Positions 7,867 through 17,005 of a stretch of DNA of 64,000 nucleotides are shown one piece after another. Under the pieces are notes generated by a model that had not been told where the DNA came from, made no database searches, and saw nothing but the letters and a program-made list of their open reading frames with translations. The stretch covers positions 5,270,001 to 5,334,000 of the forward strand of contig NZ_CP107852.1 of assembly GCF_036346875.1 (NCBI RefSeq). The letters are read 5' to 3'. Each line of letters opens with the position of its first letter. The first letter of the stretch is position 1. A program made the translations under genes and the position numbers. This stretch comes from Nocardia sp. NBC_00508. GTDB lineage: Bacteria > Actinomycetota > Actinomycetes > Mycobacteriales > Mycobacteriaceae.

Positions 7867-8616
7867 TCAGCCCTGCGGAGTCGGGACCACGATCAACTCG
7901 GCCACGTTGACGCGCCGGGGCGCGGCAACGGCGTAGGCGATGGCATCGGCGATGTCGCCGGGTTCCAGAATCTCGATCTCTGTGCGCCACTGCTCCAGCC
8001 CGGCGCGCTGTTGCTCGTCCTGCATCCCCGCGCCGAGTTCGGTGCCGACGAAGCCGGGTTCGATGTTCTTCACCCGGACGCCGCGCGGCCCGAACTCGGC
8101 CCGCAGGTTACGGGTCAGATGCGCGACCGCGGCCTTGGTGGCGGTGTACACGGCGTAGTGGGGGAAGACCATGTGCCCGCCGATCGATCCGACCAGCACC
8201 AGATCCGCCTGCTTGCCCTCGCTCGCCGCCGCGAGCAGGTCGCCGATGAAAGCGCGTCCGGTGTAGAGCAAGCCATTGATGTTGGTGCCGACCATCTCAT
8301 CCCACTCGTCGGTCAGCGCGGACTCGAACGGCGCGGCCAGCATGACGCCCGCGTTCGCGACGACCAAGTCGACGGGGCCGAAGGCCGCCCGCACCGTGGC
8401 GGCGGCGTCGCGGACGGACTGCTGGTCGGCGACGTCGGCGACCACGGCGAGCACGTCCCCGCCGATCTCGGCGGCAAGTTCTTCGATGCGATCCTTACGC
8501 CTGCCCAGCAGGGCGACCTTGGCGCCGTTGTGCGCGAGCTGCCGCGCAGTGGCGGCGCCGATTCCACTCGATGCTCCGGTGATGACCGCGACGCGGCCGG
8601 TGATGTTGTTCGTCAT
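7867..8616 (-). CDS. Short-chain dehydrogenase/reductase
   Basis: 249 residues, classical SDR length. The NAD(P) site TGASSGIGAATAR is near residue 14, the NAG motif (VANAGVM) near residue 88, and the active-site Y-x-x-x-K as YTATK near residue 155; an upstream Ser lies in VGSIGG. AVPAPRR-type C-terminal ends are typical of actinobacterial oxidoreductases. The gene is divergent from the XRE-type regulator at 8718, with a 101-base gap, the arrangement of a regulator and its target. Substrate cannot be assigned. Confidence 0.88.
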   Translation of the reverse strand: MTNNITGRVAVITGASSGIGAATARQLAHNGAKVALLGRRKDRIEELAAEIGGDVLAVVADVADQQSVRDAAATVRAAFGPVDLVVANAGVMLAAPFESALTDEWDEMVGTNINGLLYTGRAFIGDLLAAASEGKQADLVLVGSIGGHMVFPHYAVYTATKAAVAHLTRNLRAEFGPRGVRVKNIEPGFVGTELGAGMQDEQQRAGLEQWRTEIEILEPGDIADAIAYAVAAPRRVNVAELIVVPTPQG

Positions 8617-8717
8617 GTCCTCTACGTTCGGCTCCGCCGCGATTGCCTGCCAGGTCGCGGACTTCCTGGTAGTCGCGGGGCCACCCAGCCGCCGCGCGGC
8701 TCGCCTACGCTCGGATC

Positions 8718-9608
8718 ATGGACTCCGACAATCGACTGGGCGCGTTCTTGCGGGCGCGCCGCGAGCTGGCCCGACCGGAGGACTTCGGGATGTCCGGCGG
8801 CGGTCAGCGGCGGGTCGCCGGGCTGCGTCGCGAGGAGATCGCCCTGCTCGCGGGCGTGAGCGCCGACTACTACGTGCGGCTGGAGCAGGGGCGCGACAGG
8901 CACCCGTCCGAGCAGGTCATCGCGGCGCTGGCAAGGGTATTCGCGCTGGACGAGGAAGGCACCGCGCATCTGCGTGAGCTGGCGCGGCCCATGGTCAAAC
9001 GGACCAGAGGGCCGCGCCGTCCCGAACGCGTCGCGCCCGGGTTGCTGCGCTTGATGAACGCGTGGCCGCACACGCCCGCACTGGTGCTCGGCAGGTACCT
9101 GGACGTGCTGGCGGCGAACCCGCTGGCCGAGGCCGTCAACTCGTGCTCGGTTCCCGGGGTCAACCAGGTGCGCATGATTTTCCTCGATCCCGCGGCGCGC
9201 GACATCTACTCCGACTGGCCCACCATCGCCGCCGATACGGTGGCGAGCCTGCGGGCGACCGCGGGAGCCGACCTGGACGATCCGCGCCTGACCGAACTGG
9301 TCGGGGAATTGTCGCTGAAGAGCGAGGAGTTCCGGCAGCTCTGGGCGCGTCACGACGTCCGGGTGAAGACCGCGGGGGTGAAAGGGTTCCGTAACCCGAT
9401 GGTCGGCGAGCTGACCCTCTCCTACGAAACGCTCACGGTGAACGGCGCGCCGGGGCAATTGCTCATCGCCTACCACGCGGAACCGGGCTCCCCCTCCGAA
9501 CGTTCCCTGGTTTTGCTCGGCAGCCTGATCGCGGATAGTGCCTCCGACGAGGCCGGGGACGAGCAACGTGCCGCCGGGCAACTCGGCGCCTACGACCAAA
9601 AGCACTGA
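8718..9608 (+). CDS. XRE-family regulator with MmyB-type ligand-binding domain
   Basis: 296 residues. The N-terminal helix-turn-helix (about residues 8-75) contains FLRARRELA, RRVAGLRREEIALLAGVS and DYYVRLEQGRD, the signature of the MmyB-like subgroup. The C-terminal part (about 100-280) with LVLGRYLDVLAANPLA, DWPTIAADTVASLRA and GELTLSYETL matches the MmyB ligand-binding domain, which binds fatty-acid-like ligands in characterised relatives. The regulator probably controls the divergent SDR gene, so a hydrophobic-ligand sensor and a reductase form a unit. Confidence 0.9.
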   Translation: MDSDNRLGAFLRARRELARPEDFGMSGGGQRRVAGLRREEIALLAGVSADYYVRLEQGRDRHPSEQVIAALARVFALDEEGTAHLRELARPMVKRTRGPRRPERVAPGLLRLMNAWPHTPALVLGRYLDVLAANPLAEAVNSCSVPGVNQVRMIFLDPAARDIYSDWPTIAADTVASLRATAGADLDDPRLTELVGELSLKSEEFRQLWARHDVRVKTAGVKGFRNPMVGELTLSYETLTVNGAPGQLLIAYHAEPGSPSERSLVLLGSLIADSASDEAGDEQRAAGQLGAYDQKH

Positions 9609-10062
9609 GCTGAAGGGCAATTCGCCGCGCTGTCGCCGTGCGAGCGGAGCCGGGCGCACCCGACTTTGTCGGTGTTGTGGTCGCCGATCGTTGTCACTGG
9701 TCCGCGGGTCGCCGCAGTCCGGAGTTGGCGTCGTGGCAGCTGGTCCCGGCGGCTGCCGACGAGCAAGGGCGCTGGAATTGCGGTCGAGCGCAACAGGCTC
9801 GAATCGAGCCCGGCAACCAGCTCGAGTTGTCTCTACTGGGTAGATGCAGCACGGGCCAGGGTGCGGATCACGCTGTCCGAGACCGACGAACTCGATACCG
9901 GCGTCCGCGCTTTCCGAATCGCATAGCTTCGAGGCAGCTGATGCCGGGCCTGCGAGGCTTCGACGAACGAGGTCTTCCGGCCTGGGCACAACGCGGTTGG
10001 TCCTGTCGTACCCGCGTGATCGGGTGTGCTGGAAGTCTTGGCCGAGTACGACGGAGGTGGGC
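9609..10062. other. Intergenic stretch without a recognisable gene
   Basis: About 450 bases. One forward frame gives a short protein-like tail near 9850-9925 (RVRITLSETDELDTG), which might be a relic of a lost gene, but nothing else supports it. The right end contains the GGAGG that serves the next gene. Confidence 0.35.
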
Positions 10063-10971
10063 GTGGTAGCGATCGACTTCGAGCGGGCAGGGCGCGGGAT
10101 CACACGGGGGTCGGTCTGGCGTTCGGTCACCGCGCAGGGGCTGGGTGGCGTGCCGCCGACGGCACTGGTGCTGGCGGGGATCGTCAGTGTCCAGGTGGGG
10201 GCGGCGCTGGCGAAGCAGCTGTTCTCGGTGACCGGCGCGGGCGGAGCGGTCACGCTGCGGCTGGTGTTCGCCGGAGTCGTCCTGTTGCTGGCTTGGCGCT
10301 CGTCGCTGCGAGTCGAGCGCGGCGCGCTGCCGGTGGTTCTGGGGTACGGGGCGGTCCTGGCACTGATGAATCTCTCGTTCTATGCGGCGATAGATCGGAT
10401 TCCGCTCGGAATGGCCGTGACGATCGAGTTCCTCGGACCGCTGACGGTCGCCCTGGCGGGGTCGCGGCGCTGGATCGATCCGGTGTGGGCGGTGCTGGCC
10501 GGTGCCGGTGTGCTGCTGCTGACCAGGGCGGACGGCGACGTGGATTGGGTCGGAGTGCTGTTCGCGCTGGCCGCCGCGGCGTGCTGGGCGGGATACATCC
10601 TGCTCAGCGCCGCCCTCGGCGAGCGAACCGTCGGCGGGGGCGGGCTGGCGCTGGCCATGGCGTTCGGTGGGGTGATCATGCTGCCGGTCGGCATTCTGGA
10701 TGCGGGGACCGCGCTGTTGCAGCCGGCCGTGCTCGCCGCCGGGTTCGCGGTGGCAATGCTGTCGTCGGTGCTGCCGTACTCCGTGGAGTTGGAAGCGTTG
10801 CGGCGGATTTCACCCCGCGTGTTCGGCGTGCTGATGAGCTTGGAGCCCGCGGTCGCGGCAGTCGCGGGCTTGGTCGTGCTGGGCCAGGTCATGAACCTCG
10901 GACAGTGGGCGGGCGTGGCGTGCGTGGTCGCGGCGTCCGCGGGTGCGACGCGGACCGACGCGAAGAATTGA
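10063..10971 (+). CDS. EamA-family (RhtA-like) inner-membrane exporter
   Basis: 302 residues with about ten hydrophobic segments forming two EamA repeats: repeat 1 about residues 30-145 (VSVQVGAALAKQLF, LRLVFAGVVLLL, LALMNLSFYAAIDRIPLGMAVTIEFLGPL), repeat 2 about 160-290 (GVLFALAAAACWAGYILLS, SSVLPYSVELEALRRISPRVFGVLMSLEPAVAA). RIPLG...EFLGPL and SLEPAVAA are typical of RhtA-type amino-acid/threonine exporters. The start is GTG 10063, placed by GGAGG at 10053-10057 with 5-base spacing; an in-frame GTG at 10057 overlaps that ribosome-binding site. Substrate unproven. Confidence 0.85.
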   Translation: MVAIDFERAGRGITRGSVWRSVTAQGLGGVPPTALVLAGIVSVQVGAALAKQLFSVTGAGGAVTLRLVFAGVVLLLAWRSSLRVERGALPVVLGYGAVLALMNLSFYAAIDRIPLGMAVTIEFLGPLTVALAGSRRWIDPVWAVLAGAGVLLLTRADGDVDWVGVLFALAAAACWAGYILLSAALGERTVGGGGLALAMAFGGVIMLPVGILDAGTALLQPAVLAAGFAVAMLSSVLPYSVELEALRRISPRVFGVLMSLEPAVAAVAGLVVLGQVMNLGQWAGVACVVAASAGATRTDAKN

Positions 10972-11126
10972 ACCGCGTCGCCCGCCACGGCCGAGGCGGA
11001 GGTCGATGTTCGGTCCGTGTTCGGCGGTTCGCACCCCGCCGGGGGTGCGGGAGAGTGAGGATCTAAGTGTGTCTCGCCGGTGCGCGTGCCCGGCGCAGAA
11101 CCGAGAGCGAAGGGTAGGACCACCGG

Positions 11127-11516
11127 ATGCGAGTGCGAGTTGCCGCGGCGGCGGTATTCGGGGCGGCCGTCACGATAGGTGCCATGCCTGCGGCGGGAGC
11201 CACGGTGACGCAGGTCGGGATGTATCCGGGCATCAACTTCGGGTTGGCGACGAACTATGGAACGGGTTGCACGTACACCGCGCGGGCAACCGTGACCGAC
11301 GTCGTCGCACCGGTCGTCTTCTACGACAACGGTGTTCCCTTCGGCGTGGTCAGCCCCTCCGGGGGCGTCGCTCTGATCACCTGGGTGCCCGCCACTCCCG
11401 GCCGGCACACCGTCAGTGCGGTGCAGGAGCCGGACGCGCCCTTCGTGGCGAGCATTGATCTCGAGGTGGGCAACGGAGTCCACCTGGGCTACGCCTGCGC
11501 CGTTTTCGGCGGTTGA
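11127..11516 (+). CDS. Small secreted protein with an Ig-like domain
   Basis: 129 residues. A signal peptide (about residues 1-26, ending PAAGA) precedes a beta-rich domain: CTYTARATV, VVFYDNGVPFG, ALITWVPATPGRHTVSAVQ, and GYACAVFGG at the end. The VxFYDNG...W.P...G.H.V pattern is that of bacterial Ig-like (Big_5-type) repeats found in secreted actinobacterial proteins. Two cysteines near the ends could form a disulfide. Function unknown; exported beta-sandwich is the supported part. Confidence 0.7.
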   Translation: MRVRVAAAAVFGAAVTIGAMPAAGATVTQVGMYPGINFGLATNYGTGCTYTARATVTDVVAPVVFYDNGVPFGVVSPSGGVALITWVPATPGRHTVSAVQEPDAPFVASIDLEVGNGVHLGYACAVFGG

Positions 11517-11611
11517 CCGAGCCCTGCGGCTCGCTCCCTCCATGCCCTACGCCCCGGTAGTGTCGATTGGGCGGTGCTGAGCTCGACCTTTCCTCCCGGA
11601 AGGAAGTGATC

Positions 11612-12517
11612 ATGCGAACCAATGGACCGATCGTGGCCGGTGTGGACGGGTCCGCTGGATCGGCGGCGGCGGTCGCGTGGGCGGCGCAGGCTGCCGCGCA
11701 GCATCGGGCGCCGCTGCGCCTCGTACACGTCCTCGATCCCGTCGCCGATTACGGGCCCGGCATCACCGAACCGCTGACGAGCACCGACTACGCGCGAATG
11801 GAAGGCCATGGGCGCTGGGTCCTGGACACGGCCACCCAGGAGGCGCTGATCGCGGTCCGCGGCCTGCGCGATATCGAGGTCACCACCGAATTGGTGCACG
11901 AACCGGTCGGTCCGGCACTGCTGGACCGCACCGGCGGGGCACGGATGATGGTGGTCGGTACCCGCGAGCGCGGCACTATGCGGCGCGCCCTGCTCGGCTC
12001 GGTCAGCGCGGCGCTGGCCCGGCGGGCGCACTGCCCGCTGGTCGTGGTCCGGGAGGGCGCGCCACTCACGCGGGAAGCCAGGAAGCAGCCGATCGTCGTC
12101 GGCGTCGACGGCACCGAAATCAGCGAACCCGCCATCGAAGCGGCGCTGCACGAGGCGTCGGCGCGAGGCGTGCCGCTGCTGGCGTTGCATGTGTGGACCG
12201 GTGTCGAACTGCCGGTGGCGGGCGGCGATCTCGCGGCCGATGCCGAGAAACAGATCGTGCTCGCGGAAAGCCTGGCCGGATGGCAGGAGCGGTTTCCCGA
12301 TGTCGAGATCCACCGCGAGATAGTGACCGATCGCCCCGAACGCTGTTTGCTCGACCGTTCCGAGCAGGCGCAGCTGCTCGTGGTCGGCAGCCGGGGTCGC
12401 GGCGGGTTCGCCAGCATGCTCTTCGGCTCGACGAGTCAGGCGCTGCTGCTGTCGGTGGAGTGTCCGATCATGATCGTTCGCGACCTCACGATACCGATCC
12501 TGCACTTGCCCGACTGA
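11612..12517 (+). CDS. Tandem universal stress protein
   Basis: 301 residues, two Usp domains (about 5-145 and 160-300). Each starts with a I/VVxGVDGS/T strand and contains the ATP-binding pattern G-2x-G-9x-G-S/T: VVGTRERGTMRRALLGSVS and VVGSRGRGGFASMLFGSTS. Each ends with a CPxxVVR/CPIMIVR segment. Such double-domain, ATP-binding Usps are common in mycobacteria and nocardiae and are usually induced in hypoxia or stationary phase. ATG 11612 is preceded by GGAAGGAAG. It is convergent with the membrane-protein gene at 12521. Confidence 0.93.
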   Translation: MRTNGPIVAGVDGSAGSAAAVAWAAQAAAQHRAPLRLVHVLDPVADYGPGITEPLTSTDYARMEGHGRWVLDTATQEALIAVRGLRDIEVTTELVHEPVGPALLDRTGGARMMVVGTRERGTMRRALLGSVSAALARRAHCPLVVVREGAPLTREARKQPIVVGVDGTEISEPAIEAALHEASARGVPLLALHVWTGVELPVAGGDLAADAEKQIVLAESLAGWQERFPDVEIHREIVTDRPERCLLDRSEQAQLLVVGSRGRGGFASMLFGSTSQALLLSVECPIMIVRDLTIPILHLPD

Positions 12518-12520
12518 GCC

Positions 12521-12976
12521 TCACGCCCCGGTCGTCGAGCCAGGACGCACGATCATCAGGACGGTGACCACCGCCCACAGCAGGTTGAACACTCCGGTGT
12601 CCATGGCGAGGCGGCGGATCAGTGCCGGGGTGGTGCCGGTGAGGTCGGCGAGGATCTTCTGCTGGCCAGGCAGCACGAGCAGCGCGAGCACGCCCGCCGC
12701 CGCCGCGGTCAACCCGATCGACACCATCACCCAGGCGTCGCCGAGCACGCCGAGGCTGAGCCCGGTGAGCAGACCGAACGCCGGAACAACGATGCCGATC
12801 AGGGCATAGACCCGGCAGATGCGATGCAAGGTGCCGAGGACGGCGGGGCTGTGGTCGGTTGCGGTGGCGGCGAGCGCACGGCGAGTGGTGGCCGGAAACA
12901 TGCTGGCCGCCACCGTCACCGGGCCGACCGCGATGATCGCGGCGAGCACATGAACCGAGAGTAGGAACTTCGTCAC
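12521..12976 (-). CDS. DUF2269-type integral membrane protein
   Basis: 151 residues with four hydrophobic segments. The opening KFLLSVHVLAAIIAVGPVTVAASMFP, with a membrane-embedded His and GP motif, and the final NLLWAVVTVLMIVRPG are those of the DUF2269 family of predicted integral membrane proteins. No enzymatic function is known. Its stop is 3 bases from that of the Usp gene on the other strand. Confidence 0.75.
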   Translation of the reverse strand: MTKFLLSVHVLAAIIAVGPVTVAASMFPATTRRALAATATDHSPAVLGTLHRICRVYALIGIVVPAFGLLTGLSLGVLGDAWVMVSIGLTAAAAGVLALLVLPGQQKILADLTGTTPALIRRLAMDTGVFNLLWAVVTVLMIVRPGSTTGA

Positions 12977-13123
12977 GGCGGTCGAGAATAGCCAGAACGA
13001 CGTGCCAGAGGAACTGGCGGAACTGCCACATATCGGTCAATTCTCGCCAACGGCTATGAACTGGGGGATATTGCAGGATGCCAGCTGGAAGACATTGGCT
13101 GGAATCGACCGAATAACTATGCT

Positions 13124-14092
13124 ATGGCCATGCATACCGTGGCCGTGCTAGCCCTTGACCAGGTGATCGCGTTCGATCTGGCCACGCCCGTCGAGGTGTT
13201 CGGTCGCACCCAGCTCCCAGATGGTCGGCCCGCCTATCGCGTGCGGGTCTGCGCGGCTCGATCGACGGTCGACGCGGGAGTGTTCACATTGCGGGCGCCC
13301 TGGGGACTCGGGGCTCTGCCCGAGGCGGACACGATCATTCTGCCCGGTTGCGCGAACCTCGGCCTGCCGGTGCCGGACGAGGTGATCGATGCGTTGCGCC
13401 GGGCCGCGGCCGCGGGCACCCGCCTCGCCTCGATCTGCTCCGGCGCGTTCATCCTCGCCGCGACCGGGTTGCTGGACGGTCACCGCGCGACAACGCACTG
13501 GCTCGCCGCGGCGGAACTCGCCGCCCGCTATCCGGACATCGAGGTGGACCCCGACGTGCTGTACGTGGACAACGGATCGCTGCTCACCTCGGCGGGGGCG
13601 GCGGCGGGCATCGACATGTGCCTGCACTTGGTTCGCCGCGACTACGGCTCGGCGGTCGCCGCCGACGCGGCCAGGAAGTCGGTCGTCCCGCTGGAGCGGG
13701 AAGGGGGACAGGCGCAATTCATCGTGCACGACCAGCCGCCGGCGCCGCGCGGTTCGGCACTGGAGCCGGTGCTGCGGTGGATCCAGGACAACGCCGCGAA
13801 GGATCTGTCCCTCGACGACATCGCCGCGCACGCCGGGATGAGCACCCGCACGCTGAACCGCCGCTTCCGCGAGCACACCGGAACGACGCCGTTGCAGTGG
13901 CTGCTGCGTGCGCGTATCCGGCAGGCCCAGCACCTGCTGGAAGCCACCAGCCACCCGGTCGACCGGATCGCGGGCCAGGTCGGATTCGGCTCACCGACCG
14001 CGTTCCGCGATCGCTTCAAACGGGTGGTCGGCACCAGTCCGCACAGCTACCGAGCGGCCTTCCACGGCTCCGGCGCGGACCGCCCGGGGTAG
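13124..14092 (+). CDS. GlxA-type transcriptional regulator (DJ-1/PfpI plus AraC domains)
   Basis: 322 residues. An N-terminal class I glutamine-amidotransferase-like (DJ-1/PfpI) domain spans about residues 3-175, with VAVLALDQVIAFDLATPVEVFG and the nucleophile-elbow ASICSGAFILAATGLL; it is followed by ATTHWLAAAELA. A C-terminal AraC DNA-binding domain spans about 215-315: two helix-turn-helix motifs LDDIAAHAGMSTRTLNRRF and VDRIAGQVGFGSPTAFRDRF. In this family the amidotransferase-like domain is a ligand sensor. Target genes are not obvious; the neighbours are an oppositely oriented membrane protein and MarR gene. Confidence 0.93.
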   Translation: MAMHTVAVLALDQVIAFDLATPVEVFGRTQLPDGRPAYRVRVCAARSTVDAGVFTLRAPWGLGALPEADTIILPGCANLGLPVPDEVIDALRRAAAAGTRLASICSGAFILAATGLLDGHRATTHWLAAAELAARYPDIEVDPDVLYVDNGSLLTSAGAAAGIDMCLHLVRRDYGSAVAADAARKSVVPLEREGGQAQFIVHDQPPAPRGSALEPVLRWIQDNAAKDLSLDDIAAHAGMSTRTLNRRFREHTGTTPLQWLLRARIRQAQHLLEATSHPVDRIAGQVGFGSPTAFRDRFKRVVGTSPHSYRAAFHGSGADRPG

Positions 14093-14302
14093 GTGCACGA
14101 AACCGGTGGGGGCCGAGGCGTTCTCGCGGACCTTCGGAACCGGCGCGCTCCACCCTGGTCTACACCCGCGCCGAGGCGGCGCCCATCGGGACCTACGAGG
14201 ACGCGAAAGCCCACCTGTCGCAGGATGACCATTAGCCGTCCGGAGGGGCGCGCCGAGGCGCGGTCAGGGCCGTCACGGACCGATGCGGGTCGGGCTTCCC
14301 GG

Positions 14303-14743
14303 TCAGCCCTTGGTGTCGGCGGCCATGGTGAGCAACAGATCGCGTAGCGCCTGCTGCTGAGATTCGGTGAGCGAGATCAAGGGGGAGTTCGCGCCGAGCA
14401 ATTCGAGCGCGTCATCGCGTCGGCGCTGACCGGCTGGGGTCAGCACGATTTGCTTGGCGCGGCGGTCGGTGGGGTGTGGCTCGCGGCGAATCAAGGTCTG
14501 CTGCTCCAGCCGGTCCAGCACGAATGTCGCGTTGGAGGGCTCGCATGCCATCCGCGCCGCCAGCTCCCTGGCGGTGATCGGCTCGGACAGTTCGCGCAGC
14601 GCGATCACCTGCGAGGGAGTGAGTTCGAGCTGTTCGGCGACGCGGCGGACGTGCACGTCGAGCCGGTGAGTGAACTGGTGCACCAGTTTGCACACGTCGC
14701 GGTCGAGGTCGGTGTCCACCACGGGATCGGGCTGCCGCGTCAT
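14303..14743 (-). CDS. MarR-family transcriptional regulator
   Basis: 146 residues, standard MarR length. The winged helix is visible as LTPSQVIALRELSEPITARELAARMACEPSNATFVLDRLEQQTLI with the wing RREPHPTDRRAKQIVLTPAG. It is divergent from an MFS transporter (start 14826) with an inverted repeat between them, the usual layout of a MarR repressor controlling an efflux pump and itself. Confidence 0.92.
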   Translation of the reverse strand: MTRQPDPVVDTDLDRDVCKLVHQFTHRLDVHVRRVAEQLELTPSQVIALRELSEPITARELAARMACEPSNATFVLDRLEQQTLIRREPHPTDRRAKQIVLTPAGQRRRDDALELLGANSPLISLTESQQQALRDLLLTMAADTKG

Positions 14744-14775
14744 TGCTCCGAGTCTAGCGCTTCGATTCGAACTGT

Positions 14776-14812
14776 GATAGTTCTAATTCAAATCATTCGA
14801 GTTATAACTATC
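14776..14812. promoter_or_regulatory. Candidate MarR operator
   Basis: GATAGTT at 14776-14782 is repeated in inverted orientation as AACTATC at 14806-14812, and the right arm overlaps the small palindrome GTTATAAC (14801-14808). The segment is strikingly AT-rich for this genome and fills the 82-base gap between the divergent marR and MFS genes. The right arm ends just before the GGAAGG of the MFS gene. Confidence 0.6.
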
Positions 14813-14825
14813 TGGAAGGCGTGTG

Positions 14826-16016
14826 ATGCGGTCCGCGGTGTTTTCCTTGATGCTCGTGGTGTTCAGCCTCACCACCGGCGAGTTCGTGATCGCGGGCATC
14901 CTGCCCGAGGTCGCGGGCGGTTTGGCGGTTTCCGTTGCGTCCGCGGGGACGTTGGTGACGGCGTATGCGATCGGCATGATCATCGGTGGTCCGGTGGTGA
15001 CGGTGCTGACCGCGAAGGTGGCGCGCAAGCCATTGGTCGTCGGGTTGGTGTCGATCTCGATACTGGCCAATCTAGGCTCGGCTCTCGCACCGAATTACGT
15101 TGTGCTGCTTGCCATGCGTGCTGCGGCGGGGTCGGTCGTCGCCACCTTCTTCGCGGTCGCGATCGCCACCGCGGTGTCGAGCGCCCAGCCGGGCGCCGAG
15201 GCCACCGCGGTGGCGCGCGTCGCTCTCGGCATGAATCTGGGCATCGTGCTCGGCACTCCGCTCGGTGCGGCCATCGGTCAAAGTCTGGGCTGGCGAGCGA
15301 CTTTCATTGCCGTCGCGCTTTGCGCCGCTGCCGCGCTGCCGCTGGTGCTGCGCTTCATGCCGAAGCAGCCGGGTTCCGCGGCGAGTTCGGTCGGAAGTGA
15401 ATTGCGCGTTTTCACCGATCGTGACGTGCTGGGGGCGATCGCGCTCACCGCTGTCGGAAATGTCGGTGTCGTCATGGTCTTCACCTACATCACGCCGCTG
15501 CTGACCGAGGTCGGAGGCTTCACCGCGGGCGCGGTGCCGATTCTGCTGCTGGTTTACGGCCTCGGCGCCGTTCTCGGCAACCAGGTCGGTGGCAAGCTCG
15601 CCGACCGGGCGTTGCTGCCTTCGGTGACCGGGCTGCTGGCCGCACTCGCCGGGGTGCTGATCCTGTTCTGGCTGGCGGGTGGAAACCGGATCGCCGGTGC
15701 CGCATTGACTTTCGTTCTCGGCGCACTGGCCTTCGCGATCATTCCCGGCATGCAGGCGCGGGTAGTGGCCACGGCCGCGGCCGCGCCGACCTTGGCGGTC
15801 GCCGTGAACGCGTCGGCATTCCAGCTCGCCGCGGCGGGTGCGGGCCGGATCGGTGGCTGGGTGATCGGCGATGGCGCGGGCCTGCGCTCGCTCTATCCGG
15901 TGGGTGCGGCGATGACCGGCTGCGGGGTGGCGGTGGCCGGGTATCTGTTGTGGCGCGACCGTCGGGTCGAGTCGCACGGTGAACCAGCCGGGCAGCCGGA
16001 ATTCGAGAACCGTTAA
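14826..16016 (+). CDS. MFS efflux transporter (DHA1-like)
   Basis: 396 residues with about 12 membrane segments. VFSLTTGEFVIAGILPEVAGGL at the start and the FVIA...GLL pattern resemble sugar-efflux/AraJ-type DHA1 transporters; GLVSISILANLGSALAP and LGMNLGIVLGTPLGAAIG follow in segments 3-5. ATG 14826 sits 6 bases after GGAAGG (14814-14819); a GTG directly before it (14823) is less well spaced. The stop overlaps the end of the convergent hydrolase gene by 4 bases. Probably controlled by the divergent MarR. Confidence 0.88.
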   Translation: MRSAVFSLMLVVFSLTTGEFVIAGILPEVAGGLAVSVASAGTLVTAYAIGMIIGGPVVTVLTAKVARKPLVVGLVSISILANLGSALAPNYVVLLAMRAAAGSVVATFFAVAIATAVSSAQPGAEATAVARVALGMNLGIVLGTPLGAAIGQSLGWRATFIAVALCAAAALPLVLRFMPKQPGSAASSVGSELRVFTDRDVLGAIALTAVGNVGVVMVFTYITPLLTEVGGFTAGAVPILLLVYGLGAVLGNQVGGKLADRALLPSVTGLLAALAGVLILFWLAGGNRIAGAALTFVLGALAFAIIPGMQARVVATAAAAPTLAVAVNASAFQLAAAGAGRIGGWVIGDGAGLRSLYPVGAAMTGCGVAVAGYLLWRDRRVESHGEPAGQPEFENR

Positions 16017-16933
16017 TGCCCAAGAGCTTTGGCGACGATGCCGCCCGTGACGGCTTTCGTCAGATAGTTGGTGGAGTCGTGCGGCGACGCGCCGTTGTCG
16101 AAGTGCTGCTCGGTGACGGGGGTGACGGCCGAGCCGGGATAAGGCGGAAAGAACTGGGCGAGGTCGAGGTGAGCGGCCACGAGGTCGTCCTCGTCGACCA
16201 AGTTGTGCCAGCCCGTGACCGGTTTCGGCACGGTGCACGGCTGCGGGCGCAACCTGTCGTAGATGACGGTACGCAGCCCGAGTGGCGACCCCATGGTCAG
16301 CAGGGTCACCGGGTGGTCGGTGCGGTGCAGGGCCTCGTAGGCGACCACGCTGCCGAGGGAATGCGCGATGACCAGCTGGGTGTCGGGACCGACGCGATCG
16401 AGCACCTGCTGCTGGGCATACGCCCGGACCGCGTCGTCGGTGAAATAGCAGGCGACCTGGGACAGGGCCCGCACGACGAACTTCTGCGCCAGCCCGAAAC
16501 CGAACGGCGCGAACCAGCGCAAACGCATCAGCGCGTTGAGCGCGGGCCGCAGTGTTGCCTGCGCTCCCTGCGCCACGGCGTCCGGCGGCGGGGGAGTGCC
16601 GAGCCGGCGGGCGGTCGCGCGGTCGCGTGCGTCGCCGGCGTGCACGGCCGCCGTCGCCAGCCATTCGGCGGCGAGTGCCTCCATCAGGTCGAGTTGCGCG
16701 TCGTCGAGCTCGGCCCCGGTGCCCTGGGCGCCCTCGGTCAGGAACATGTTGCCGTAGAACGCCATCCGGGTCGTGATGTCCCCGGGAGAGTCGTTGCGCC
16801 ACAACCGATCCGCGAGTTCCGGTGCGCCGTGGTTGCGCACTCCGCCCGCGAGTCCGGGCAGCCAGCGCGCCTCCAGCGTGTCGGCCGATTCCTGTTCCTG
16901 CGCGATGCCGTGTACGAGGACGATCGTCGCCAA
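16013..16933 (-). CDS. Alpha/beta-hydrolase-like protein
   Basis: 306 residues. It opens with IVLVHGIAQEQ (oxyanion strand and HG motif) and carries the nucleophile elbow AHSLGSVVAYEALH near residue 195. A likely acid and histidine pair follows: HNLVDEDDLVA and HFDNGASPHDSTNYL. The 150 residues between the first strand and the elbow are longer than in a minimal hydrolase and helix-rich. Similar proteins sit in actinobacterial genomes as uncharacterised serine hydrolases. Substrate unknown. Confidence 0.75.
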   Translation of the reverse strand: MATIVLVHGIAQEQESADTLEARWLPGLAGGVRNHGAPELADRLWRNDSPGDITTRMAFYGNMFLTEGAQGTGAELDDAQLDLMEALAAEWLATAAVHAGDARDRATARRLGTPPPPDAVAQGAQATLRPALNALMRLRWFAPFGFGLAQKFVVRALSQVACYFTDDAVRAYAQQQVLDRVGPDTQLVIAHSLGSVVAYEALHRTDHPVTLLTMGSPLGLRTVIYDRLRPQPCTVPKPVTGWHNLVDEDDLVAAHLDLAQFFPPYPGSAVTPVTEQHFDNGASPHDSTNYLTKAVTGGIVAKALGH

Positions 16934-17005
16934 CGTCCCACCCCTTCCGTGTCCCCGGTGTCTTCGACAGTGTCCCTCATCGCGGCCGAATCGGCAGCGG
17001 TAGGA

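Noticed and set aside
15072..16802. 576-codon minus-strand frame
   Set aside because: Runs antisense through the MFS gene and in another frame of the hydrolase gene; Arg/Gln-rich translation is a GC shadow.
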